From Aldrovandia affinis (lineage: Eukaryota; Chordata; Actinopteri; Notacanthiformes; Halosauridae), in assembly GCA_029706075.1 (NCBI GenBank), contig JAINUG010000178.1, positions 1,900,130 through 1,964,129 of the forward strand: a stretch of DNA of 64,000 bases. Direction: 5' to 3'. The position numbers and the translations under genes are program-made. The notes under the pieces were generated by a model, which had not been told where the DNA came from, did not search any database, and was given only the letters and a program-made list of their open reading frames with translations. This document shows positions 1-22,795 of this stretch, piece after piece (positions within the stretch are counted from its first letter, which is position 1; the number at the start of each line of letters is the position of its first letter).

Positions 1-640
1 TGTTCATTCCCAACACGGTAGCAGTCAAAAATACAAGTAACCTTATAATATGTTTTAGCGCAAGCTTGATGAGGCACGTGGCCGTGCATGTGTGTGTGTT
101 CTCTCGGGTGTGCGTGGGTCATGCGCATGTGCGTGCGCTTTAAGCATGTGGGCATTGAGAACAAAGAAACAAGATGGAGGGAAGTTTGAACCTAGGTTGT
201 AACCAAGGTGAAATAAAAGATGGCGCTTACTGCTAACACCAGAATAACTGTGGAGTTACTGCGTATGTTGAGATCAGAATTCCGGGTTAGTAGATAAGAA
301 TACATGCAAGACCTGGGTCTATGTTTGGTGTATTCTACCATTGACGCAGGCAGTGAGTGAGAAGCTATGATGGCTACAAAAACAATGGTAAAAACTATGG
401 TGCACAGTCATGAACTATGATACATTTAAAACCGTTTGTACAGTCAGTGGAGAACAAACAGTTTGTTGCTAACTATGCTATGCCCAGATGCTACAATCCT
501 ACTGTGTTGTTTGCTCCGTGGTCGGCGGGTTCCATGCGTTTCGGGTTCGGAAGAGACGTGGGAAGTCCGGTCGCGACGTCTTCAGTGTGTCCGATGTTTC
601 CTTACAGTGTCTCTCGCAACCGTTCACGGTTGAAGTGAAG
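1..640. repeat. Left copy of a ~600-bp direct repeat pair
   Basis: Matches 3100-3690 in the same orientation along nearly its whole length with scattered indels. Examples of shared sequence: AGCGCAAGCTTGA at 57 and 3161, the stretch around GTAGATAAGAATAC, and GGTCGGCGGGTTCCATGCG near 519 and 3578. The pair flanks about 2.4 kb of unrelated sequence. This could be a pair of old LTRs or a local duplication; the true left end is outside the window. Confidence 0.6.
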
Positions 641-3099
641 TCTCTGGTTTGTTTTCCAGGGCTGTATCCTTTCACAGCTCTTCACGAATTAGCGTTGGTT
701 GCAGCTATATTTGTGGAAACAGCGCTCTGTTGATTTCGCTGCTGTTCAGAGAACTTGTCTTGCGAGGCCTCTTGTTTGAGGCGCTTAGTGAGAGAGAAGT
801 CCTGGTGATGGAAGGCGGAACAGAGCAGGAAAACAGAGCGAATGGCGAGTGCTGTCTGGTTTTATTTGTTGCGTGGAGGTACGCATTTCCGCTTTTACAT
901 TATCGTCACTGTACGTGGAAATGTAATCCTAGGAGGCGGGACCGAATGACGTCATCGGGATTCCCTTCTGGAACATTGTAGAACTGTTTGTCAGGAAGTT
1001 GGATGCGTGGTGGAGGAATGTTAAGCACTCAAAATTGCATTTCAAACATATAATTTCATGATGGAATGTGCAGTCCCTACATCCCCCCTTTGGTCTCAGG
1101 ATTCCACTTCTCGTGTAATCCCTGAGAGCACATGAGTCCAGTGTACAGTCACAACTGAAAGATTCATTGAGCAGTTCATTCAGGCTTGTAAACATCTGGG
1201 CAGTTCATATTGGCTGTAAACATTCTGGGCATATTGTTGGTACTACTAAACTTAGCTAAGCAAGAACAACATCACAACAGTTACAAAGACAGGGTCTAAT
1301 TAAACAAAATATGACAAGATGAAAAAACAGCACCAAACAAATTCCAATGAGTGTTTGACTATCTATTCATCAGGGTTAGAGAGGAATGGGAATGATGGTG
1401 CCAGTGGGTGTTAAGGATGTTGGGGTTAGATGGATGCATTTTAAAGGCAACAGGCTGACCGGATGTGATATAGCCATTTAAGGAGGTCTGAAGGCAACCA
1501 TGTTGATAGGGCTGTACGGATCAGATGGCAGTTGGGCTACAGGATGTATTGATTTGGTCTGGTCTGGACAGACAGAGTTTAGTCCCTTCAGGCAGATACT
1601 GCTGTGGAGGGGTGTCATCTAGTTTGAGCTCAAGACATGAGAAATCCTGATGGCTAGATCACGGTGGTCATTTGGCATTATGATCTCGTTTTTTAACTTT
1701 AAGCTTGTGGTTTGCCTTTATGATACTACATTGCAGGGTATTCAAAGGATGACCATTTATGTAGCACTATCATGGAGGCAATCCAGGTATGCTCACAAAG
1801 TTTGAACCGTGGTGATGGTTTAACTAGTTTAACTAACAGTAGAGTGGCTCTAGCTATTAGTGAACACAGTGTTTTTAGATTGTTGCTGCTGTCAGCGAAC
1901 CTAGGCAGCTTGTTGTTTTACCGCTGGGTTATGCACCCCCCTTTAGTCAGGTAGGTGTGCAAAATTAAATGGAAGGATCAGTTTGAACAGAACATGGTTC
2001 CTAAGAACGTGAAAAGCGACCTATGTAGCTTTGTGGTTGGAAGTTTCTCTTGATTTGTGGCTTGGGGCTGTCAAGCTCTGAGTAGCCACAATCAGAATCA
2101 GAAATGTAGTCAGAGATGTCTTGATCGTCATCTGACGAAGTTCTGGAGTGTTCAGTCAATGTTCGGTGAAAATCACGTTCGAGTGTGATCTGGGCCTTCG
2201 GTCCTTCTGGAATCGGTCCTTCTTCCCAAGCTTTCGGGCCTATCATCACGACATTGGTTGGGACCATGGCGTTTAGTTTATGTGTTCCTTTGTGAACGGC
2301 TCTCACCCTTCTTGGTAGTTTTTTTGCAATGCAAATGGTGGTCTGGTGAAGCATGCAGTCCTCTCTCTGGCTGAGAGGCCGAAGCTGAAAAGCGGTCACC
2401 TCTTTCCTGATGGTTCAGAGATGAGGCAGAATAGTCATAAGACTTTCTGGTCCCCCCGTCGGAGGGATAAGTGGAGAACCTGGTTTCGTTTTCTTGTTGT
2501 AGGGAAGAACGAGAAGCGGGATGTCTTCGATGGGACATGCGGACGGGTTCTCAGATCTCTTCATCAGAGGAGGAAAGGGAAGTCAGAAAGCGGTTGTTCT
2601 GATCTCTCTGTGGGGATATTAAACATCACTTCTCTTTGGAAGAAGATGTTTTAAAATCTCTGAGCGCGCTGTTTCACACTAGGCTTTTAACGATGCTGGT
2701 CATTTTTAAAGCGGAATTCATCGTCAGCGAGCCTGTGGGTCACCTGATGAGGTAGGAGCCTTAAATGTGTCCGAGAGTGATCTGGAGATGGGCTCCTTGT
2801 CCGGTGGTGAAAAGGTCTTGAGTGACGTCTTTCTCTTAAATGTGTTGTTGCAGGTGGATCATTCATGGTAGTTAATTCGTCTTAATCAGGTCACAACATT
2901 ATACATTTAGTTAATACCAAATGTATAATATTGATGACTTAACCAAGGGGTTGAAGGCATCAAGGAGTTCTTTATTAGAAGAGGTTGGCTCAATTCAATA
3001 CAAGTGCAACATTAAGACAGACAAGCCTGTAGAAAAATAATATGACATTTATTGAACATAAAGTATGAAAATAGCCAAAGCACAATTCAATACATTAAT
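641..3099. other. Non-coding interval between direct repeats, with minus-strand ORF remnants
   Basis: No NBEAL1 exon was found. On the minus strand, two overlapping open stretches (2538-2278 and 2399-2001) encode polar, Ser/Asp-rich protein (SSDDDQDISDYISDSD). On the same strand, AATAAA hexamers occur near 3060-2970. Together with the flanking repeats this would fit a decayed LTR element in minus orientation, but no protease, reverse transcriptase or integrase motif is visible. Confidence 0.3.
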
Positions 3100-3690
3100 G
3101 AACAACAACTGTATGTGTGAATGCGTGTGTGTATCTGTGTGTGTGTGGGGGGTGCGTTTGAGCGCAAGCTTGACGAGGCACGTGGCCGTGCATGTGTGTG
3201 TGCGTTCTCTCGGGTGTGCGTGGGTCATGCGCATGTGTGTGCACGCTTGAAGCACGTGGGCATGGAAAGCAAAGAAACAAGATGGATGGAAGTTTGAACC
3301 TAGGCTGTACCCGACGGCGCTTGCTGTGCACACCAGAATAACTGTGGGGTTAGTAGATAAGAATACTTGCAAGACCTGGGTCTGTGTGGGGTGTATCCTA
3401 CCACTGACGCAGGCAGTGAGTGAGAAGGTATGATAGCTACAAAAACAATGGTAAAAACTATGGTACACAGTCATGAACTATGATACATTTAAAATAGTTT
3501 GTGCAGTCAGTAGAGAACAAGTAGTTTGTTGCTAACTATGCTATGCCCGGATGCTACAGTCTTACTGTTTGCTCCGTGGTCGGCGGGTTCCATGCGCTTC
3601 GGGTTCGGAAGAGACGTGGGAAGTCTGTTCGTGGCCTCCTCGGCCTGTTTCCTTGCGGTGTCTCTCACGACTGTTCACGGTTGAAGTTGC
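3100..3690. repeat. Right copy of the ~600-bp direct repeat pair
   Basis: Copy of 1-640, with indels such as the absence of about 25 bp around 285. Similarity ends at GTTCACGGTTGAAGT. It lies in the NBEAL1 intron just upstream of the first exon seen here. CA/GT-rich near 3115-3245. Confidence 0.6.
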
Positions 3691-3714
3691 TTAGCCCAGG
3701 GCCTCAAGATGGGC

Positions 3715-13802
<10,088 letters not shown>

Positions 13803-15739
13803 CCCCCCCCCCCCCAATCAAGCCTCCTGATTGGCTCTCCGCACTGCTAATCACTGCAATCCTCACCCAATCAGGATGGAGTATTCCTGTGTGCGTGATT
13901 GAATGTTGCTTTGACTGGGACCGTCGGCGGCGAGGTCGATGAGGGTTGGTCAGGCCGTGTTCCCCCCCCCCCTTGATCCAAGCTGACATAACGGGGCATT
14001 ACCCAGCATGCAGTCTGTGGGAGAGAGCAGGATCGTCCAGCGCGGGCGCTGTGGTTCTGATCCCCCTCCCCAAACCCCGTCTCACATCCGCCCCCGGCCC
14101 TCCCTCCCTCCCTCCACACCCCACCCTGTCCCGTCCCGTCCCTAACTAACATCCCCCCACCCGCCCCCTCCTCCCCAGCCCCTCATTAAAGCAGTAGCTC
14201 CCGCTCTGAGTGCTCGGTGTAAGGACTGTGGAGACGGCACTCTCCACAGGCGTGGCTCACATCACCAGGCCCCCAGTTCTGTGCCGGAGGCGCTCACAAT
14301 GAAGGGAGGGAGGGAGGTTTCTCTTTATTTTCGGTGGCCTTTCACTCGCCTTACGGCCGGTACCTTCCCAGGCGAGGCGGTCTGTGCACAGAGACAGAGA
14401 GACACAGAGAGACAGACAGACACACACAGAGACAGAGACGTGTGTTTATGCAGGCAGGGTTCGTTTGTAGCCGAGCCGTGAGGACGACGCGTCGGCGGAG
14501 GCCCCTGAGTGCGCGGTGAGTCTGTGACCTCGGCAGCCTGCTGGACTCTCGTACCACACTACAGAGTACACTACACTACACTACACTACACCGCACATTA
14601 CAGTGTGAGGAGGAGGGGAGAATGCGCTGGAGAGACTCACTGCACTTTCTCCTGAGCAAAACCGAACTTACACTACAAGGAGCAGCCTGCTATACACACA
14701 CACACACACAAGCACACTCTCTCTCTCTCTCACACACACACACAAACACACACACACACTCACACTCGCACACCATCACTGGCACAGTGTGTGACATAGA
14801 TAATACAGCAATGGCATTGGTCCCTTCTGGCTGTCAGCCCGCAGTGCTGTGAATCTACAGTGCATAGAAGGTTTTGCTTTACTTGAATGCATTTTTTTTT
14901 TTTATATGCAGATAATTGAAAAGAAAATAAGATAATTGTTCTTAACGGTCATTTGTAATTATATAGATGCAGCCCGTGCATATGCAAGCCTCTGTGGCCC
15001 TTGATTTAAGAGCAGGGCTTGGGGGTCTAAACAGTCAGTCACAGAAATGGAGGGGAGCTGTAAGGGCTCGGAGATGTCAGCGCTAGCGATGCCGCTGTCC
15101 TGCTCCAAGCGGTAACTGCGCGCGTTCAGACATTCCAGGCAGGGGCAAAAATGTGGAATAGGAATGTGAGAAAAACCCCAGTAAAGATTCTCCTTCCGGA
15201 ACCCTGGCTGACTGAATCTCTCCCTGGTTACTGACGCCACTGATGTAATACGTGTGTTGCGTTGTCACGAGGCCCGACCTCAGAGGCCCAACCCACTGAT
15301 TGTGATGTCACTTCCACTTTAAAATTTTTGGTTCTTTCTTTTTTTTTTTTTTTTTTTCTCCCCGTTTTGTTCTCAGAGGTTGGGTCTCGTGACAGATTAA
15401 CCTTTTCATCTGTTTGGAAACCCAGGCTACTGACAAGGGTTCCTGTTTTTCCCGTATACGCAGTATCTAATTTATTTGTGTTGGCCCAGCACGGCTGGTG
15501 AGATTTATTTTATGGGGTTTGTTTTTTTGTTGTGTGTTTGTTAAGTGATTATGAATGTTTTTTTGCCACACTGAGGTTTGTCCCTTAATTAATTAATTAA
15601 TTAATTGGTTGATTGATTGATTGATTTACTCTCGTTGATTCCCCCTTCTGTATCGATTCCTCCAGCACAGCAGACTCTTAACTCTCCTCTCACCAGAGCA
15701 TCCGATTGTGTCTTTCTTTTACCCGTTCCCCCTTCCTTC

Positions 15740-15834
<95 letters not shown>

Positions 15835-16760
15835 AAAAAAAAGTACAGATTTTTATTTGCCAAAAAAATGCAGAAAGACCAGTGAGCAGTGTAAAGCAGC
15901 GTCTCTCGCCCCCCTCAGTCTGAGCACTGCCGGGGGGGTCAGGGGCCAAGACGGAGGCGCTCAGTCGGGAGTGAGTCCGTCTGCTTGTCTGTAACGTTCT
16001 GTTGATGCTGTATGTGCTCTTCAGTGCCCCTCCATGACCCCCCAGCCCTGCTCTGTGGAGGGCTGAGGTACGGGCCCCCACCTCTGTCATTCACAGCCGC
16101 TCGCTTTGGTCTGGGCACAAACGGTCAGTCTTTTTTCTCCCTACTGTTTGTTTTCCAAAGAGACATTTTAAGTGCTTTTGTAAAGTCCCCCCCATCTTAT
16201 AGAACTTGTTTTCTGTGATTTTTTTAATAAATAAAGAAATTTTTAAAAAGCTAAATTAATAAGTGAATAATTCCACTGTTGAAACAAAGGGAGTGCCTTT
16301 TCCCACGCTGCGTCACATGACCCTGAACGAGGCCGTGGTGTGGACTTGCATGTGACCCCTGTGTGACCCCCCAGCACTGACCCACCCTCACCCCACCCCA
16401 CCCCCACACAAACGACTTCATTCCAGACACAGACTCCATATTGCCATTGGGAACCTGGTCCAAGGACACCTCAGACAAAGATTGAGCAGAATCAGAAGCT
16501 CTTTTTCGACTTAAAATCCTAGCTGCTTTCTTCCGTGACTTTCACCAAAATGGTTGTGTGTGTATATCTGTGATTATTTATAAATACAGTATATAAATAT
16601 GTACAGCATGATTTTTATTTCTGTGTATTTGAAATGTATTTTTTTGCACTTGCCAGGTACTACAGATCGTTTTTAATGTCCCCCCCTTACCTGTACAAAC
16701 TGCTTTGTATACGCGAAAAGAAGGTGTGGAAACATCATTAAAGTCTAATTGAAAAAAAAG
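13803..16760 (+). other. NBEAL1: NBEAL1 3' untranslated region with several poly(A) signals
   Basis: Non-coding sequence between the NBEAL1 stop and the next gene. AATAAA occurs at 15831 directly after a long (TG)n tract, at 16226 and overlapping it at 16230, and ATTAAA occurs at 16737 followed by a GT-rich stretch that would suit a cleavage signal. The distal site would give a 3'UTR of about 2.9 kb. Which site is used cannot be told from sequence alone. Microsatellite-like CA/CT tracts lie at about 14695-14770. Confidence 0.5.
15741..15830 (+). repeat. (TG)n microsatellite in NBEAL1 3'UTR
   Basis: About 45 uninterrupted TG units, followed at once by AATAAAAAAAAAG. Confidence 0.95.
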
Positions 16761-17430
16761 CCCACTGAAGCAGTTGTGTCTTTGTGGTCCTCCGGGTCGG
16801 TTGCACGAGTTTAAACCTCAGAGACAACAGAGCTGCATTGGAACTGGATACTCCGTGCCTCACAGTTGTGGGGTACTCTTTCTTAGCTGTTCCAGTTCTT
16901 TTCTTTCTTTCCTTTTCCAACTCTGCTTGCGACTTCGGGACCGGCAGTGACGACGCAAACTGGACCGCCTCCTCCGAGACGCCACCCTTCATTAATATTC
17001 ATAAGTTGCGCAAATCAGAATACTTCCGGCTTCAATAGTGGAGGGTTAGTGCCAGGTCCCACGTGGTGTAAGAACGTAGCCCGCCCCCACAAAACTCCGT
17101 CCGCGACCTACGACCAAGCAACAGGCTGGCGGCCACAGCACTGCGGGCGTTTCGAGCCTGTGCTCTGCTCCTCCCAAAAATTGTCTACTGGAAGGAAAAA
17201 GGTCTAAATCAGTCTAGGAATAAAGAAATGTTACCCTGCTCTGACTTCAATCTGACGTGGAGTTTTTAAAGAGAGAGACGCAGAAGCTTGTGTTTCTTTA
17301 TACTAATGCATTTATTTCAGTTTGACCAAACCGGTTTGGTTTTTACTCTGTGGCACTCCGGTTGCTTGTGAGTGTTCAGTATTCTTCCCGTTGGCTGTGC
17401 ACTTTGACCCCCCCTGCACTCTGCTCCAGG

Positions 17431-19680
17431 TCATACTCCATCTGTCAGCAGGAAGCTCAGGTCACTCCCAGGTGTGTGCTCGGTGGCTGGCTTCCCCCTG
17501 GAACACAGAATCAACCTGCAGTCAAGCGGCGGGCTCTGCAGGGTACCTGTGAGCTGCGGTGGGCGTGTCATGGACTCGCGCAGGTTACCTGGTGAACAGC
17601 CTGGCCTTGGTGCTGCCCAGCAAGGTCGCTCTGTCCCCCTCCACTAGCAGCATTGACCCCTCTCTCAGACCCTGAACCGAAAGATCAGAGTCAGTACATA
17701 ACGCTTCAATGATCAGTCAGTACTATAACGCTTAAACGGTAAGATCGCAGTCAGGTCAGAGTCGGTACTCCCAACACCCAAATGGTAAGATGGGTCAGTG
17801 CTCAACGTTCACCAAGTCAGTAGTCCGTAGTGCACAAATGGCAAGGTCACAGAGTCAGTACTGCGTAACACTAACAGGTCACAGAGTCAGTACTGCGTAA
17901 CACTAACAGGTCACAGAGTCAGTACTGCGTAACACTAACAGGTCACAGAGTCAGTACTGCGTAACACTAACAGGTCACAGAGTCAGTACTGCGTAACACT
18001 AACAGTAAGGTCACAGAGTCAGTACTGCGTAACACTAACAGGTCACAGAGTCAGTACTGCGTAACACTAACAGGTCACAGAGTCAGTACTGCGTAACACT
18101 AAGGTCACAGAGTCAGTACTGCGTAACACTAACAGGTCACAGAGTCAGTACTGCGTAACACTAACAGGTCACAGAGTCAGTACTGCGTAACACTAACAGG
18201 TCACAGAGTCAGTACTGCGTAACACTAACAGGTCACAGAGTCAGTACTGCGTAACACTAACAGGTCACAGAGTCAGTACTGCGTAACACTAACAGTAAGG
18301 TCACAGAGTCGGTACTGCGTAATGCTCGAAGGCGTGCCGGCAGAGGCTCACCAGCACGCTGGGCGTGTCCGGCTCCTCGTGGTACTGCTGGATGCGCTGC
18401 TCTCGTGTCTCCTGGGAGGATAGAAAAGAACGAGTCAAACACGAGAGAAAAGAGAAGGAGTGAGGGAACAGGAGGGAAAGTACCCACAGAGAGAGAGAGT
18501 AAAGGAGGAGGGGGGATAAACTACCAGAATCATCAACCGCCATCGTGCTCACCCCCATGTGTTTGTTCCCGGGGTCAGTGTCCAGGTAGTGGGGGTTAAT
18601 GTTGAAGGGCACCAGGCCCATGGCAGCGAGGGTGGGAGGGTAGACGATGGGCATGTCGTTGGTGGTGTTGATGCTGATGGTGGAAACGTTGGTGCCCGCG
18701 CTCGATCCCATGTACGGCACCCCATCCTGAAACCCAACAGCACTCATCCCATTGGTCAGCCCCACACGACCAACATGTTCACCGCTCCATGAACACATCG
18801 CTCACACTCACACAGGTGCACACACTGCTGTGTTCAATTTGTGCATTATTCATTGTGTTCGTATTAAATTCCACCCTGAATGCAAAGTGTTTGCTGGATG
18901 GACAGGGCCTTCCTGCCGCTGAGGTGCGCTGCTCTCACCTGCAGGACACGCTTCCGGATCTCAGGCACGAGGTTGTGGTCGTACAGCGCTTTCAGCAGAC
19001 GGAACGTGTTCCCACCGCCTGGAAAAGAGATACAACGTCACACTCGGGCCGTTCCGTCCGCTTCATTTATCAAGAGTCGTGGAACTAGGGCAGTTTCCCA
19101 AAACTTCGTCCAGGGACCTGCTTGTGTGAGCTGGGGTGTTTTTTTAGGTTTTTTTAAAATAGCAAACGGAACTGCAATTCCCTAAGAACACACGGCCGGT
19201 AATTGATTTGAATGAATAATTTGGGATGAGTCTGCCCTCTGGCCATGCTGTCGGAAATAGATATGCACGCTGCAAATAATGAATATAGCTACTATATTCA
19301 TTTAAGGACTTGCTCATCAATTCGATCAGTTCCCAGCCAGCTTATGCACTGATTGTAGTACTACACTCAGCGGCAATGAAAGCCGTTTAGAAAGAGCTTA
19401 CATTTGCTTGATTGGTTGTGCAATCGCAATGCGAGATCAAAATGTTTAAAGTGTGAGGGTTTTTTTTACATAGACAAACACCTGCGCACCTGTCTGGTCT
19501 GTGCACTCCGAGACAGTGCAAATGGGAATCAACTGACCGTCTCTTATAAATCAGTTTAAAGTCGGAAATCAGAATAAACATGGCAATACAACCGTCGTCA
19601 AAGAAATGCAATGAAAAAGAGTTCACAGAATCAATGTAACAAATGGCTTGTTTAAAAAAATCTAAACTGATTCAGACATT

Positions 19681-19716
<36 letters not shown>

Positions 19717-20541
19717 TTGTCATGAAGCAAAAGCGGCATACACGTGTAGACGTCAGAGGACGGTCTGGGAAGCTCTGAACTAGAATACATTTGCGTGTTC
19801 CACAGTTGGCCCTCACCGATAAAAATCCCCTGCGCGCGCCGCACGGCTTCCACCGGGTCCGCTGTCTCGTGAATGCTCTCAACTTCATAGCCTTCGAGAG
19901 CACAGAAACGAGACAATATTACCTACGTTTGTACAAGCGTTATTATACCAACAAAGGCTCGAGCGCCGCCGTATTTATATACAATATTGAATGTAAAAGG
20001 TTACCCAAACTCCGCAGCTTCTCTCGGGCGGTCTTTGCATAAGAATCTCTGTCGTGCAGCGCGTAAGGGACGAACAGAATCCTCTTTACGTGCCTGTCAA
20101 TTCAAAGCTTTAAATTAGCCTTTTAAAAGACACTTGTCGAGGCTAATTTACCGCCATACATTTCCCATATGCTATTGACATCCTTCAAAAAACATTTTCA
20201 TTGCACTTCATTTATTTACAGGGGGGTAAAATAATCGATTACTTCTTTGAGTAACTGCAATACCGAAATGTTCCACAGGAGGAGATAAACGGAATGGTCT
20301 AATCTAAGTGAAAGTGGTTTTCATAATCGTTACACTTGATTATAATGTGCTTAACGTATTATACGACGAAGAAAATAGTGGCCGTAATATAGTCTACTCC
20401 TGGCAAATAACATCCCAATGCTGGGTAAAGCTCAAAATGATCTTACTCTCCGAAAAACTCTTGGATCTGTTCTTGACAATGTCCCAGATATCCTCCGCCG
20501 TGTAGGGTGGAGTTGGACACCAGGAGTAGTCTCCTCTTCAT
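17431..20541 (-). CDS. Alpha-aspartyl dipeptidase (peptidase E, family S51), complete, 8 exons
   Basis: Predicted cytosolic serine peptidase; the family cleaves dipeptides with N-terminal aspartate. Coding exons in order of transcription: 20541-20447, 20093-20005, 19891-19817, 19018-18939, 18726-18553, 18411-18352, 17671-17589, 17497-17431. They sum to 723 bp (240 residues plus TGA), all with GT-AG introns and matching phases. It starts [20 protein letters not shown]. The strand motif [12 protein letters not shown] precedes the nucleophile elbow YMGSSAGTN. By spacing to the Salmonella PepE triad (Ser120, Asp135, His157), the triad here is Ser122, Asp137 (TTNDMP) and His159 (NPHYLD), the same offset for all three. 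Length is normal for the family and I saw no damage. It is known from frog as aad. An AATAAA on the minus strand at 17316-17311 lies about 115 bp after the stop. It converges on NBEAL1. Confidence 0.92.
17870..18325 (-). repeat. 32-bp minisatellite in dipeptidase intron
   Basis: About 14 units containing GGTCACAGAGTCAGTACTGC and GTAACACTAACA. The last, diverged unit lies about 20 bp inside the intron from the donor at 18351, so the array does not include the donor. A few units have the variant CAGTAAGG. Confidence 0.95.
19682..19716. repeat. (TAA)n microsatellite
   Basis: TAA trinucleotide run in a dipeptidase intron. Confidence 0.9.
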
Positions 20542-21989
20542 TTTTCAACATAAAATAAGAGCGTTAACGTTACACGTATTAATAGTAAAAAAATGTAAAG
20601 TGCATGCGTCGGTCTAAATGGGTCTTGAGAAATACAGGAACGGCTTGTTATTGTAAAATGCGCAGCGGTTCAAGTTTAAAATGGCTGTTCAAAGACCGCC
20701 TGACAGTAAAACGTCAAATTGTGCTGAGACGGAACATTCAGGATAAGGGACCGGTTACTACAGTTCAATAAACCACCTTTGCTCGGGCTATATTTCCCAA
20801 TCAGTGATAATCACAAATATGATCTAAGTCGGTAAATAACTGACGTATTAGCGGTAATATCACACATTTGGTTATGTCGACAGCCAAGTCCTTACTCCTG
20901 ATAAGGGGTCAATGCAACCTGTAAATTTAGGCTACCAGGCAAAAATCATACCAACAATGCTTTCCCCGTCCCTAGACATCAGGCCAGTGAGAATAATACA
21001 GTATGTTGGTATATTGAGGCGTTGGCACGCCCCCAAGCGGTTGTGGCTAGATATTAACCCGATTTTCCCCCAGATCGCATGCGCATGTGCCGCTATCTGG
21101 CTTGGCAACTGGCTAGGCTGAGCTGCTGTTTGAATTTTTTATTTGAAGCTCATCCAATAAACATTGGTTAATTTATTGACTGTTTTCTTTTATTGGTTAA
21201 TTGATAAACCCCTACACACGCCAGAGATAACATTTGAGCAACCCATTTCAATAGCCTCTGTTTTACCTCGCCTCCGTATATTATACTACTTGGATTTGAG
21301 TTGAGCACGTTTTCTTACTAAGCCTTTTGAGCAACTCTGTTTGGAGAAATAACTGGAATGAGGGTTAAACGGTATAGGGTGTTCCCAATCGATAGACTTA
21401 AGGTTCGTTGTGAATGCAGCTGAGAATGAGCTAGCTAGCTAACCTAACGTTAGCAAAGGTTACCTGCAGCTACGTTAAGTTAATCATTGTGAATGCAACT
21501 GACAATAGGCTAGTTGAGGTTACTTGCAGCTACGTTAAGTTCGTCATAGACAAGTTCGCAAGATAAACTATAATTTTAGTAGAATCATATTGCGATGACA
21601 ACAGCAGCAAAATAAGAAAATCATCAGTGTCATAAAGACCATCAAAATAAAAAAAACTTTAGTGTTGTTGTTGTTGTTTTTTGGGGGGGTCAATATGTAC
21701 ATCTATGACATAGACAGGAGCAAGAAGTCCAGGAATAGGAGGTTAGGAGGTAAACACACATCACTTATTCTATTTTTCCTCTACAGATCTTTTCTGTTTT
21801 TTGAGTGTGTGCAACGGAGTGCTTTACTGGTAAAGTAAACCAAATGGAGGTTCCCCGTTTGCAATATCTCAGGCCACCACTAGGTGTCACCACAATGCTT
21901 CCTGCGCTCTGAAAACAGTTAATTGATACTGTACTTTTTTACATTAGCATAAATTCTGGGACTAGACTTCAGATATCTTACACGTTTCT
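20542..21989. other. Upstream region of the dipeptidase gene; no gene recognised
   Basis: No coding pattern and no recognised promoter element. CAGCTACGTTAAGTT occurs twice (21467 and 21527) within a short imperfect duplication, and a (TTG)n run lies near 21663. Confidence 0.4.
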
Positions 21990-22140
21990 TTTATATAGTT
22001 TCTACATATTTAAGAACATAAGAATACATAATGAGGAGGCGCTGTTCAGCCCATCTAGGCTCGTCATGTCCTAATCTAAAGACTGTCTAGTACTGTATCT
22101 AGCCTGGACTTGAATAGCCCAAGTGTTTCTGCCTCTACTA

Positions 22141-22795
22141 CATTTTACATTTTTTTACATTTTAAGCATTTAGCAGACGCTCTTATCCAGAGCGACTTAC
22201 AAGATGTGCATTAATACAAGGTGAGAACAATCAAAGTTAGCGTACAAGATCAGTGCAGTAAAACGGCAAAAGACATCATTGCAGGCATCTGCGTATCATA
22301 CCTGTAACATTGGGAAAGAAAAGGTTAGTGGGTGTTTTTTTTTTTAATTTTTTTTTTTTTTTTTTTTTAACAAGTAAACAGATTGACTAGATGGACAGTG
22401 TTCAGTGGTAGTGGAGTCTGAAGAGGTGGGTTTTGAGTCTCTTGCGGAAGATTGGAAGTGATTCCGCAGTCCTGACCGATTGCGGGAGGTCGTTCCACCA
22501 ACGAGGGACCAGGACAGAGAAGAGGCGAGACCGCGAGGAGCGGCTGCCAGGCGCCCGGAGGGATGGGGCAGTCAGTCTGCCAGCGGAGGCGGAGCGGAGG
22601 GGTCTGGACGGGGTGTAGGGCGTGATGAGTGACTGGAGGTACGGGGGAGCAGTACCTCTGGTCGCTTGAAAAGCCAGCACCAGTGACTTGAATCTGATGC
22701 GTGCTGCGATGGGGAGCCAATGCAGAGAGGAGAGTAGAGGGGTGACGTGGGTGAACTTCGGCTGGTTGAACACCTGGCAAGCTGTTCCAGGCATT
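22141..22795 (-). mobile_element. L2-like LINE 3' end with reverse transcriptase C-terminal fragment
   Basis: On the minus strand a 130-residue fragment at 22794-22402 includes SLHWLPIAARIRFKSLVL, GTAPPYLQ, PRWWNDLP and FRKRLKTHLF, the typical C-terminus of many fish LINE ORF2 proteins. It is followed by a 3' tail whose plus-strand form is TAGCAGACGCTCTTATCCAG. It is 5'-truncated and inserted inside the CR1-like element. A poly-T run lies at about 22337-22368. Confidence 0.8.

Noticed and set aside
17870..18330. Dipeptidase intron minisatellite as a fifth splice-junction-copying array, or as a repeated C-terminus
   Set aside because: An open frame runs past the exon into the repeat (ending YAVPTL), but the exon ends at the GTGAGC donor and the true next exons (GLREGS..., then PGSDLSFLL) were found at 17671 and 17497. 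The repeat starts about 20 bp inside the intron.
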